From assembly GCF_900239495.1 (NCBI RefSeq), contig NZ_OENE01000025.1, positions 168,019-232,018 on the forward strand: a stretch of DNA of 64,000 nucleotides, in the 5' to 3' direction. The stretch's first letter is position 1. Every line of letters begins with the position of its first letter. The translations under genes were made by a program, and so were the position numbers. Below are positions 47,032 through 55,586 of the stretch, piece after piece. The stretch comes from Tenacibaculum finnmarkense genomovar ulcerans. GTDB taxonomy: Bacteria > Bacteroidota > Bacteroidia > Flavobacteriales > Flavobacteriaceae. The notes under the pieces were generated by a model, which was not told the origin of the DNA, did no database searches, and worked only from the letters and a program-made list of their open reading frames with translations.

Positions 47032-47138
47032 ATGTTAAATATCTAATCGTTTATTTATTAAATTACTTAAAAACATTACTCTTTATATTTATATATCTAT
47101 AAAGAAAAATCAACATTTTCAGGTAATATTTGCGGAGT

Positions 47139-47146
47139 CAAAGGTA
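47139..47146 (-). promoter_or_regulatory. -7 promoter box of kbl
   Basis: TACCTTTG on the minus strand, 108 bp before the kbl ATG and just beyond the stop codon of the helicase gene. Confidence 0.55.
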
Positions 47147-47150
47147 GTTT

Positions 47151-50100
47151 TTAAACCTCTTCAACCAAAATTTCTTCATTAATATATATCAATAGCTTTT
47201 TTGAGACCTTATAATGAATCGATTTTAAAACACGCTCATATTTTAATAATTGCTGATGATAACTTTTAGAGGGTTTTCCTGTTTTATAATCCAAAATTGT
47301 TACTTCATTATCTTTAGAAAGCACCAATCTGTCAGGAATCAAAATTTGATTATCAACATCTACAATTTCACGCTCATTATATACCGTTGCATTTTCGGCA
47401 AAATATTCTTGCAACTCAGGATGACTTACAATTTTATTAATATCCGCTTCAATATGTACAGCTTGTCGCTTATCAATAACTCCTTGCTGTTCATATTGAC
47501 GTACCACTCTTGCAATATCTTTTTGAGTCATAATTTTCGCCATCATTTCATGAATCAAATTTCCAAATTCAATAGCTTTTCCTTGCTCGGTATTCCATAA
47601 TTTTGATGCACTTGCCAACATATGAATATTATGCGCTTGCCAAGGCGTTGAAATAAATACTTCTTGAACCTCAGCCATCGAAAAAATTTCTTTTTGCACA
47701 CTTGCCCTTGTTGAATTTCCAAAATGATAATCTAATTGTCCATCATTCCAACAATTTTTTTCTTTCAGATAATTGATAAAAACTCCGGAATAAAAATTAG
47801 TATTCTCTTCACCTTTTTTACTGATTTTATATTCTGTAATAATATGCAACTGCTCAACAGCACGTGTTAAAGCAACATATAACAAATTAAAATTATCTAG
47901 CTCTAAGGCGGAACGCTGTTCATTAAATATTTCTAAACTTCGTTCATTTATTGATTTTAAATCTTTATTGTATGGCACTAATAATTCTTTAAAATCATCA
48001 AAATAACTAGGCAAATCATCCAACCAAATTTTAGGATTTATTTGTCGATAAATATCTAAATCATACGGAAAAATCACCACAGGAAACTCCAAACCTTTCG
48101 ATTTATGAATAGTCATTATTTGTACTGCATTTCCACTTTCGGGCGCTACAATACTTAAATTTGCTTTTTTCTCTTCCCAAAAATCTAAAAACTCTTGAAT
48201 ACTTGTTCCTCTTCGTTGCTGTTCTAAAACGATGTCTAAAAAAAACTGTACATAAGCATCCGAAGAATCAATTAATTTAAAACATCGGATAATTTCTTCC
48301 ACTTTTTCATAAAACGGCAATTGATGAAACCTTGATAATTCAAAAGAAACCTGATGTATTTTTAATTCTTCAAAAACAACATCAATAGGCTGTTGAATCA
48401 TTTCTGAAATAAATAAATTTTTATCCATTTCTAATTCTAGATGCGTATGTAAAAAATACAGCACTTCTAACAAAGCCTCTTTATCGTTCGGATGCTGAAT
48501 TATTTGCAATATATCAACCATAAATTTTACGCTCGCACTATTTTCTAACAATAAAGTTTCAGAAGAAATAATATTAACGCCATTTTCAGATAAATAATTT
48601 GCCACCGCAACACCATCTTTTTTCTTACGAACCAACACACATATTTCATTTAAAGAAAAAGAAGCCGATACTTTTTGAATAGTCTCTAAAATTTTCTTCG
48701 GATATTTTAATTGTTCATCCGCCTTTTCTTCTTCCTTATCTAAAAACGATAAAGACACAAAACCGCCATTTTTAGCTGTTGTTAATTGTTTGTTACCATC
48801 GATAAACAATTTTTTATACTGTTGATTTTCTAAAAAATTAGCCGTGTGCTGAAAAAACTGATTGTTAAAATCAATCACTTCGGTATAACTTCTAAAATTT
48901 GTTTCTAGGGTTTTTATTTCCTTTTCAATATGAAACGGATTATCAGTACTTGAACCCAATGAAATAAACTGTTCTGCTTTTCCACCACGCCAACGATAAA
49001 TGGCTTGTTTTCCATCACCAACCAATAATAAATTACTATTTTCTTGCGCTAGTGCATTATCTATTAACGGAATTATATTTTCCCATTGCAACACCGATGT
49101 ATCTTGCATTTCATCAATAAAATAATGCATAAATCGCTCCCCGATACGCTCATAAATAAACGGCGCAGGTTGATCTTTTATATTATCTGAAATTAATTGA
49201 TTAAACTCAGCATTTAATCGAATATTATTTTCCTCTTTAATATGCGTTAATTCTACATTGATATAATTTAAAACTGCTAACGGAATCACACTTTTTAAAG
49301 CCAATTTATTCATTAAAAACTGCTGATACAGTTTTTCAGATTCCATATATAAAGTTAAAAGTTCTGGTAAAATTCCTTCAATTGCACTTTTTATATCGTT
49401 AGATTTTGATTTTGAATAAAAATTATTTTCTTCAATATGTTCTCGAAGTTTCGATTCTTCAAAAAACGTTGCTTTTGCAGGATTTTGAGACAATGCCAAA
49501 AAATGCTTTGGCAACATCGAATAGTAAAAATCTTTAGCATCTAATTGTGCGGTTTCTATTATTGCTAAACCTTTTTTTCCAATTTCTGAAAACCGCGTTT
49601 TAATTTGTCGTTGATTTTTAAATAATTTACTTTTTAAATTTGTAAAATCACTTAATTTTTTATCTTCAAGCGCTCTAAAATGTTCAGTATCGTCTTCGTT
49701 TAATAAAATTCTTGAAAACTCATTTAATTCAACCGAAATATCCCAAGAAGTGTCATCATCTGCTTTATCTAACGAAAAATCTATTAGTAATTTTGTTAAA
49801 TCGGTATCGGTACCAATTTTAGAAATTAACACATCCACCGCTTCATTTAACAATGAAATTGCATCCATTTCTACCTCAAAATTTAGCGGTAATCCTAAAT
49901 CATAAGCAAAACTTTTAATAATTCGATGTGTAAAACTGTCAATAGTAGTAATTGAAAAAGCCGAATAATTTTGTAAAACGGCATCTAATATTTTCTGACT
50001 TCGTTCTTGTACCTTTTCTTTATCAATCGAAATTTCTTTGATAATAATTTGAAACAAATCATTTTCTTTTCCCTGTGAAAACTCTTGTAAATTTTCTAAA

Positions 50101-50276
50101 ACACGCTCCTTCATTTCACCAGCAGCTTTGTTGGTAAAAGTGATGGCTAATATTTTTTGAAACCTAAAAATATCTTCCGAGTTCAATAAAACTTTAAGAT
50201 ATTCCTTTACTAAAGTAAACGTTTTTCCACTACCTGCCGAGGCATTATATACTTGAAAATTTGATGGATTTTTCAC
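47151..50276 (-). CDS. AddA/RecB-like UvrD-family helicase with C-terminal nuclease domain
   Basis: DNA end-processing helicase-nuclease for recombinational repair. Walker A NASAGSGKTFTLVKEYL lies at the very N-terminus; AITFTNKAAGEMKERVL, DEMQDTSVLQW (Walker B) and GDGKQAIYRWRGGKAEQF are the UvrD motifs, TIHKSKGLEFPVVIFP and LLYVALTRA follow, and the C-terminus has a PD-(D/E)XK nuclease core with ILDYKTGKP and QLLKYE. The GTG at 50276 is preferred as start: ATGs further upstream (50315, 50372) lead through a cysteine-rich unrelated stretch and into a repeat element. 1041 aa. The usual AddB-like partner is not adjacent. Confidence 0.9.
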   Translation of the reverse strand: MKNPSNFQVYNASAGSGKTFTLVKEYLKVLLNSEDIFRFQKILAITFTNKAAGEMKERVLENLQEFSQGKENDLFQIIIKEISIDKEKVQERSQKILDAVLQNYSAFSITTIDSFTHRIIKSFAYDLGLPLNFEVEMDAISLLNEAVDVLISKIGTDTDLTKLLIDFSLDKADDDTSWDISVELNEFSRILLNEDDTEHFRALEDKKLSDFTNLKSKLFKNQRQIKTRFSEIGKKGLAIIETAQLDAKDFYYSMLPKHFLALSQNPAKATFFEESKLREHIEENNFYSKSKSNDIKSAIEGILPELLTLYMESEKLYQQFLMNKLALKSVIPLAVLNYINVELTHIKEENNIRLNAEFNQLISDNIKDQPAPFIYERIGERFMHYFIDEMQDTSVLQWENIIPLIDNALAQENSNLLLVGDGKQAIYRWRGGKAEQFISLGSSTDNPFHIEKEIKTLETNFRSYTEVIDFNNQFFQHTANFLENQQYKKLFIDGNKQLTTAKNGGFVSLSFLDKEEEKADEQLKYPKKILETIQKVSASFSLNEICVLVRKKKDGVAVANYLSENGVNIISSETLLLENSASVKFMVDILQIIQHPNDKEALLEVLYFLHTHLELEMDKNLFISEMIQQPIDVVFEELKIHQVSFELSRFHQLPFYEKVEEIIRCFKLIDSSDAYVQFFLDIVLEQQRRGTSIQEFLDFWEEKKANLSIVAPESGNAVQIMTIHKSKGLEFPVVIFPYDLDIYRQINPKIWLDDLPSYFDDFKELLVPYNKDLKSINERSLEIFNEQRSALELDNFNLLYVALTRAVEQLHIITEYKISKKGEENTNFYSGVFINYLKEKNCWNDGQLDYHFGNSTRASVQKEIFSMAEVQEVFISTPWQAHNIHMLASASKLWNTEQGKAIEFGNLIHEMMAKIMTQKDIARVVRQYEQQGVIDKRQAVHIEADINKIVSHPELQEYFAENATVYNEREIVDVDNQILIPDRLVLSKDNEVTILDYKTGKPSKSYHQQLLKYERVLKSIHYKVSKKLLIYINEEILVEEV

Positions 50277-50364
50277 AGAATAATTTTTAATGCAAAATAC
50301 CTTTTTAAAGCACATCAAACAAGATAGAAGTGTAACAATATAATTAATAAGAATAAAAATATTT

Positions 50365-50458
50365 TGAAGCAATTTCCCGCTTTGCGCACTCGCTTTTTTT
50401 GTTTTTTAAAAAGAAAAACAAAAAAGAGCTCAAACAATTGCTTCAATCGGGGCTAGGC
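50365..50458 (+). repeat. Dispersed repeat family B, copy 3
   Basis: GAAGCAATTTCCCGCTTTGC to CGGGGCTAGG. The ends GAAGCAATT/AATTGCTTC and inner arms GCTTTTTTTGTTTTT/AAAACAAAAAAGAGC pair into one long nested hairpin. Copy 3 of family A follows after about 80 bp. Confidence 0.75.
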
Positions 50459-50539
50459 ATTTTTACTCTTTTTGATAATTTTATAAATCAATTATAATTT
50501 CGAAGATTATTAACAACATTACGCTCTTTTCGTATAAAA

Positions 50540-50803
50540 TAATTAAATAAACTGTCAGTTCGAGTGATTTTTTTCCTTCAAAAAAATTGTATCGAGAACT
50601 CTTTTAGTATAAAAAATAAATTAAGATAAAATAATTCAAATTCTCGATACAATTTTAATTCCTTTTAGTCATTAAAATCACTCGAATTGACAAGAATCAT
50701 CAAAAAAACTAAAAACTATCGCAAATCAAGATGTGAAACTGAAATAAATTCAGTTTGACGGATTCGATTTTTAAGCGATAAAACGTTTTTAAATAAAATT
50801 TAA
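50540..50803. repeat. Dispersed repeat family A, copy 3
   Basis: AATTAAATAAACTGTCAG and TTGTATCGAGAACTC on the left and TTCTCGATACAATT with AAAATCACTCGAATTGACA on the right reproduce the nested inverted pairs of copy 2; the outer ends are eroded. No ORF lies in 50277-50813. Confidence 0.75.
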
Positions 50804-50813
50804 AACACAAAAC

Positions 50814-51974
50814 TTATCCTCTAAACAAAAAGAAATCTTTTTTCATTGATTCAATTTCAGAATCATCATTAGTAATAATATAATCGATTGCTTTTTGAGT
50901 AAATGTTTTTCCTTTTTCGGTAAGCGATATAATATTATTATCAATAAAAATCAGATTATTTTTATCAGCCAATTCAACAATAGATTTAGCTTTTATTTTA
51001 TGCCAATTAATATGTTCATTTAAATGATTAATATGACGTTCTCTTTCTTCTTTATGATTATTTAAATGCAATAAAAAAGTTAATAATTGCACTTCTTTTT
51101 GCTGCTGCCTATTTCTATATAAAACCGCAATTAAACCACTATTTGGCGCAAATAAATACACCAAGAAAAATACAAAACCAAGCATCGTTGTCATCGACCC
51201 TGAAATAGAAGCATCTAAATAATGCGCTAGCCAATAACCTGAAATTGCCGAAAACACGCCAAAAAACATCGAATAAACCAACATTTTCTTCAAATTATTA
51301 GTTAATAGATATGCCGTAGCTGCAGGTGCAATCATTAAAGCAACCACCAAAATAGCGCCCACCGCATCAAAAGCGCCCACCGTTGTTACCGAGGCAATAC
51401 TCATTAATCCGTAATGAATTAACATTGGCGAAAACCCTAAAGCCGTTGCCAAACCAGCATCAAACGTGCTTACTTTTAATTCTTTAAAAAAGGCTATTAA
51501 AAGACTTAGGGTAATTAGTAAAATAACCCCAATAATCCACAGTGATTTCGGTCCTATATCCATGCCATTAATTAATAACCTATCAAAAGGAGCAAATGCT
51601 AATTCACCTAATAAAACGGCATCAACATCTAAATGAATATCATTGGCATTTTTAGCAATTAAAAGCACCCCGATACTAAATAAAGCAGGAAACACCAATC
51701 CGATTGCAGTATCTTCTTTTACTAATTTTGTTTTTTGGATATACTCCACCAAAACAACGGTTAAAATTCCTGATAAAGCCCCCATTAAAATTAATAAAGG
51801 TGAATTTAAATCGTGCGTAATAAAAAAACCAATGACCAAACCTGGTAAAATAGAATGACTAATGGCATCGCTAATTAATGCCATTTTTCGCAATACTAAA
51901 AATACGCCAGGTATTGCACAAGCTATTGCTACTAGGCTTGCAATTAATTGTATTTCAATTTGAGCACTACTCAT
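50814..51974 (-). CDS. Metal ABC transporter permease with C-terminal winged-helix-like tail (second permease)
   Basis: Membrane subunit of a Mn/Fe/Zn-type (ABC-3 family) importer. Residues about 1-285 contain eight or so hydrophobic segments with the family's VLRKMALISDAISHSILPG and GALSGILTVV motifs. The last 95 residues are cytosolic and look like a DtxR/MarR-type winged helix (HKIKAKSIVELADKNNLIFI, then NIISLTEKGKTFTQKAI), an unusual fusion for a permease. 386 aa. Last gene of the operon; 4 bp from the previous permease gene. Confidence 0.87.
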   Translation of the reverse strand: MSSAQIEIQLIASLVAIACAIPGVFLVLRKMALISDAISHSILPGLVIGFFITHDLNSPLLILMGALSGILTVVLVEYIQKTKLVKEDTAIGLVFPALFSIGVLLIAKNANDIHLDVDAVLLGELAFAPFDRLLINGMDIGPKSLWIIGVILLITLSLLIAFFKELKVSTFDAGLATALGFSPMLIHYGLMSIASVTTVGAFDAVGAILVVALMIAPAATAYLLTNNLKKMLVYSMFFGVFSAISGYWLAHYLDASISGSMTTMLGFVFFLVYLFAPNSGLIAVLYRNRQQQKEVQLLTFLLHLNNHKEERERHINHLNEHINWHKIKAKSIVELADKNNLIFIDNNIISLTEKGKTFTQKAIDYIITNDDSEIESMKKDFFLFRG

Positions 51975-51978
51975 TTTT

Positions 51979-53100
51979 TTATTTTTCTATATTTTGATTG
52001 TATAAATTACCTGCAAATTGGTATCCTTCTTCGGTCATTGACCACATTCTGCCCTGTAATTTGATATATTTTTTTTCTTCTAACTTTTTTAAAGTTCCTT
52101 TGGTATATCCTTGAAAATTATTTAAAATTTTTATCGCATGCGGATGCGATTTATCCTCATGTGTTTTTACCAAATCAAACATAAAAGATAAGGTTTTATG
52201 TAATTTCAAATCTCTACGATTCTTTAAAAAACGTATCTGACTAAAAAGCAAACCTCTTGATGGCGAAAAAATAAAAGAAAATACCACAAACACAGCTGCA
52301 ACTAATACAATTACAGGTCCTGTCGATAAATTTGCTTGACTTGCACTAATTCCTGTTCCAACAACACCAGCAAATGCACCAAAAATTGCCGCTAAAACAA
52401 CCATGGTACTCAAACTATTTGTCCATTGACGGGCTGCCGCTGCGGGTGCTAATAACATCGCACTCATTAAAACAACTCCTACAGTTTGTAAACCTAAAAC
52501 AATTGCTAATACAATAAAACTGGTAATTAATCCATCAATAAATTTAACGTTGAAACCTAAAGTTTTAGCATAATCGGCATCAAATAATAAGAGTTTAAAT
52601 TCTTTCCAAAAAAGCAATAATACTCCTAAACAAACAGCGGTTACGATTGCCATAAACCAAACATCTTTGGCTAATAAAGTTGCTGCCTGACCGAATAAAA
52701 ACTTATCCAACCCTGATTGATTTGCATTGGGTTGCTTTTGAATAAAGGTTAACAATAACATTCCAAATCCGAAGAAAACAGACAAAATCAATCCTAAAGC
52801 AGTATCAGTTTTTAAATGCGTATTTTTTACAATACTACGTATCCAAAAAGCTCCTATTAACCCACTAATTAATGCACCAATTAATAACACATTCGTATCT
52901 TTTGTTCCTGTAATTAAAAATGCAATCGCAATTCCAGGAAGTGAAGCGTGTGAAATAGCATCGCCAAGTAAACTTTGTTTTCTTAAAACTGCAAAACTCC
53001 CTAACATTCCACAGATAGCGCCTAAAATAGCCGTTCCAATAGTAATGGTTCGAAGCGTATAATCTGAAAAAACGAGTTTAAAATATTCTTGTAAATCCAT
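51979..53100 (-). CDS. Metal ABC transporter permease with C-terminal winged-helix-like tail (first permease)
   Basis: ABC-3 family permease: VLRKQSLLGDAISHASLPG, GALISGLIGAFW and GTGISASQANLSTG lie in about eight membrane segments (residues 1-285). It too has a cytosolic tail of about 85 residues with a winged-helix look (YTKGTLKKLEEKKYIKLQG, then RMWSMTEEGYQFAGN). Its ATG overlaps the stop of the ATPase gene by one base. 373 aa. Confidence 0.87.
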   Translation of the reverse strand: MDLQEYFKLVFSDYTLRTITIGTAILGAICGMLGSFAVLRKQSLLGDAISHASLPGIAIAFLITGTKDTNVLLIGALISGLIGAFWIRSIVKNTHLKTDTALGLILSVFFGFGMLLLTFIQKQPNANQSGLDKFLFGQAATLLAKDVWFMAIVTAVCLGVLLLFWKEFKLLLFDADYAKTLGFNVKFIDGLITSFIVLAIVLGLQTVGVVLMSAMLLAPAAAARQWTNSLSTMVVLAAIFGAFAGVVGTGISASQANLSTGPVIVLVAAVFVVFSFIFSPSRGLLFSQIRFLKNRRDLKLHKTLSFMFDLVKTHEDKSHPHAIKILNNFQGYTKGTLKKLEEKKYIKLQGRMWSMTEEGYQFAGNLYNQNIEK

Positions 53101-53840
53101 TATTGTTGCACACTTACTTTATAATTAATTCCGTAAGTTTTGGTTAAATTATCATCATTAAAAATTTCTTTAACAGGACCTGTAGCTATTTTTTTCACAT
53201 TTAAAAAAGTTACCCAATCGAAATATTCGGGAACCGTTTGTAAATCATGATGTACTACAATTACTGTTTTCCCTGCTTTTCGAAGTTCTTTTAAAATATT
53301 GATAATCGTAATTTCAGTAGTTGCATCTACTCCTTGAAAAGGTTCATCCATAAAATAAATAGCTGCATTTTGTGCCAAAGCTCTGGCTAAAAAAACACGC
53401 TGTTGCTGTCCTCCTGAAAGTTGCGAAATTTGACGGTTTTTAAAGGCTAACATTCCTACTTTTTCCAAAGATTCTAAGGCGACTTTTTTCTGAGCTCTTC
53501 CTGGTCTTTTAATCCATCCTAAACTCCCGTAAGTTCCCATTAATACAACATCTAAGGCAGTGGTCGGAAAATCCCAATCTACACTTCCTTTTTGTGGAAC
53601 ATAGGCTACTAATTTACGTTGTTTTTCATACGATTTACCAAAGATAGAAACACTTCCTGCAATGGGTTTTATAATCCCTAAAATAGATTTTATCAAGGTA
53701 GATTTCCCTGCTCCATTTGGTCCTACAATTGCCATTAAAACACCTTCAGGAATGGCTAAATCAATATCCCAAAGTACGGGTTTATAATTATAGGCAACCG
53801 TTAAATCGTCTACGGTTACTGCGTATTTTATATCACTCAT
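53100..53840 (-). CDS. Metal ABC transporter ATP-binding protein
   Basis: Energy-coupling ATPase of the metal importer. Walker [17 protein letters not shown]-loop [13 protein letters not shown], signature [15 protein letters not shown], Walker [14 protein letters not shown] and H-loop VIVVHHDL. 246 aa. The KGSVDWDFP wording after the Q-loop is characteristic of Mn/Zn-type importers such as MntB/TroB as I recall them. One-base overlap with the permease. Confidence 0.94.
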   Translation of the reverse strand: MSDIKYAVTVDDLTVAYNYKPVLWDIDLAIPEGVLMAIVGPNGAGKSTLIKSILGIIKPIAGSVSIFGKSYEKQRKLVAYVPQKGSVDWDFPTTALDVVLMGTYGSLGWIKRPGRAQKKVALESLEKVGMLAFKNRQISQLSGGQQQRVFLARALAQNAAIYFMDEPFQGVDATTEITIINILKELRKAGKTVIVVHHDLQTVPEYFDWVTFLNVKKIATGPVKEIFNDDNLTKTYGINYKVSVQQ

Positions 53841-53876
53841 TAACAGCTATTTTTTTATTATGTAAGTTTTACCTGT

Positions 53877-54788
53877 TTATTTTAAGGCATTTACAATCGT
53901 ATTTACGTTGGCTTTGTACATCCCGATATAGGTTCCTTCGTCCGTTCCTGCACTTCCTAAAGCATCCGAATATAAAGTTCCGCCAATAACAACTTCGTGT
54001 CCTTTTGATTTTACGGCTTCTTGTAAAGCTTCAATAGTTCGTTTAGGAACTGAACTTTCTACAAAAATCGCTTTTACTTTATTTTCAATAATAAACTTTG
54101 CCAATTTTTGAACATCTTGAACGCCTGCTTCCGTTGCTGTTGATAATCCTTGTAAGCCAACAACATTAAATTTGTGCTGTCTTCCGAAGTAATTAAAAGC
54201 ATCGTGAGCGGTTACTAAAATTCTTTTTTCTTGAGGCAATTCATTTATTTTCTGAGCAACTTCTTTGTTTAAAACCTCTAATTTTTCTAAGTATATTTTG
54301 GCATTATTTTTATAGAAATCGGCATTTTTAACATCTATTTCAGCTAATTTATCAGCAATATAAGTGGTCATTTTTGTCCAATTAGTAATATCAAACCAAA
54401 TATGCGGATCGTAATTTGACGCAAAAAGTGCTGATCCAATTAAATTATCTCTAGCAATAACATCTGAAATTTCAATGGTTTTTTTATTTTGATGTTCCAT
54501 TTTTTCAAAAACTTCCACCAACTTTCCTTCTAAATGCAAGCCACTGTAAATGATAACATCGGCATTAAATAATTTAGCAACATCGCCCTCGCTTGCTTTG
54601 TATAAATGCGGGTCAACACCTGCGCCCATTAAACCGTTTACCTGCACTTTATTGCCAACAATATTTTTTACCAAATCGGTAACCATTGTGGTGGTGGTAA
54701 CTAGGTTTAATTTCTCATTTGGTTTTTTCTCAGATGTTTTACAACTTACCGTTATTAAAACAAGCAATAATAGCATTACTTTTTTCAT
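53877..54788 (-). CDS. Metal ABC transporter substrate-binding lipoprotein (ZnuA/TroA family)
   Basis: Cluster A-I metal-binding protein capturing Mn, Fe or Zn for the importer. Lipobox VSC (Cys at 16) after the signal peptide. The metal ligands expected in the family are visible: His in GVDPHLYKAS, His in NYDPHIWFDI, His in VTAHDAFNYFGR and the C-terminal Asp in LYSDALG, and there is no His-rich loop of the sort often seen in zinc-specific ZnuA. This favours Mn/Fe. 303 aa. It is 2 bp from the regulator gene. Confidence 0.92.
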   Translation of the reverse strand: MKKVMLLLLVLITVSCKTSEKKPNEKLNLVTTTTMVTDLVKNIVGNKVQVNGLMGAGVDPHLYKASEGDVAKLFNADVIIYSGLHLEGKLVEVFEKMEHQNKKTIEISDVIARDNLIGSALFASNYDPHIWFDITNWTKMTTYIADKLAEIDVKNADFYKNNAKIYLEKLEVLNKEVAQKINELPQEKRILVTAHDAFNYFGRQHKFNVVGLQGLSTATEAGVQDVQKLAKFIIENKVKAIFVESSVPKRTIEALQEAVKSKGHEVVIGGTLYSDALGSAGTDEGTYIGMYKANVNTIVNALK

Positions 54789-54789
54789 G

Positions 54790-55446
54790 TTATTTTTTTT
54801 GGATATAAATATTATTGGCTACTTTATTTGAAATCGTCATTTCTTTAGTATTGATTCGAACTAAAAAAGAATCATCAAAAGGCTCTTTGTCTAACACTTC
54901 TATATGCTGTCCTAAACCGATTTCTTGCTTGTCTAAAAAGCGTAAAAATTCCGAAGAAGTATCATTAACACCAACACAAACTCCTTGTTCTGATTTTTGT
55001 AATGTTGCTAATAAACTTTTTTGAATCTGTGGCAAATTCCCTTCTTTATCAGGTATCGGATCGCCATGTGGGTCTGTTTTCGGATGCCCTAAAAAAGCAT
55101 CTAATTCATCAATTAATTTTGGCGATTGAATATGTTCCAATTGCTCGGCAACCTCATGCACCTCATCCCAAGAAAAATTTAATTTTTCTACTAAAAAAAC
55201 CTCCCATAAACGATGTTTACGAATAATATTTGTGGCAGTTTTTTTACCTAAATCGGTTAAAGTAACCCCTTGGTATTTCTTGTAGATAACCACCTCTTTA
55301 TCCGATAATTTTTTAATCATATCGGTTACTGATGATGCTTTTGTAACCAGCATTTTGGCAATCGCATTAGTGGTAATTCCTTTATCAGATACTAAGGCTA
55401 AATGATAAATTGTTTTTATATAATTTTCTTCGGATTGACTAAACAT
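54790..55446 (-). CDS. mntR: DtxR/MntR-family metal-dependent transcriptional regulator
   Basis: Repressor of metal uptake that binds its operator when loaded with Mn or Fe. N-terminal winged helix (TTNAIAKMLVTKASSVTDMIKKLSDKEVVIYKKYQGVTLTDLGK region, residues about 26-70), dimerisation/metal domain with EVHEVAEQLEHIQSPKLIDEL and DPHGDPIP, and a C-terminal FeoA/SH3-like domain (about 140-218). 218 aa. First gene of the operon and divergent from a TonB receptor; two palindromes between them are its probable sites. Confidence 0.93.
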   Translation of the reverse strand: MFSQSEENYIKTIYHLALVSDKGITTNAIAKMLVTKASSVTDMIKKLSDKEVVIYKKYQGVTLTDLGKKTATNIIRKHRLWEVFLVEKLNFSWDEVHEVAEQLEHIQSPKLIDELDAFLGHPKTDPHGDPIPDKEGNLPQIQKSLLATLQKSEQGVCVGVNDTSSEFLRFLDKQEIGLGQHIEVLDKEPFDDSFLVRINTKEMTISNKVANNIYIQKK

Positions 55447-55474
55447 CTTTTTTTGATCGTATTTTTTGATACTA

Positions 55475-55564
55475 CAAAGATATGTATTTTCATTTATATA
55501 AAATAATCTTTAGACAAGTCTAAAAATTATTTTATGTTTGCATTAAATTTAGAACAAGTCTAAA
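55475..55564. promoter_or_regulatory. Divergent metal-regulated promoters with two DtxR/MntR-type palindromes
   Basis: TTTAGACAAGTCTAAA (55509-55524, perfect 7-bp arms) and TTTAGAACAAGTCTAAA (55548-55564, one extra base) lie on either side of the plus-strand -7 box TATGTTTG (55533-55540). A minus-strand -7 box TATCTTTG (55482-55475) serves the regulator gene. The palindromes fit the size and form of DtxR-family operators. Boxes are seen; binding is inferred. Confidence 0.75.
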
Positions 55565-55586
55565 CTAAAAAAATAATCATAGAGTG

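Noticed and set aside
47250..47600. 116-aa plus-strand ORF in the helicase gene
   Set aside because: Antisense to the conserved nuclease domain; composition is that of a shadow frame.
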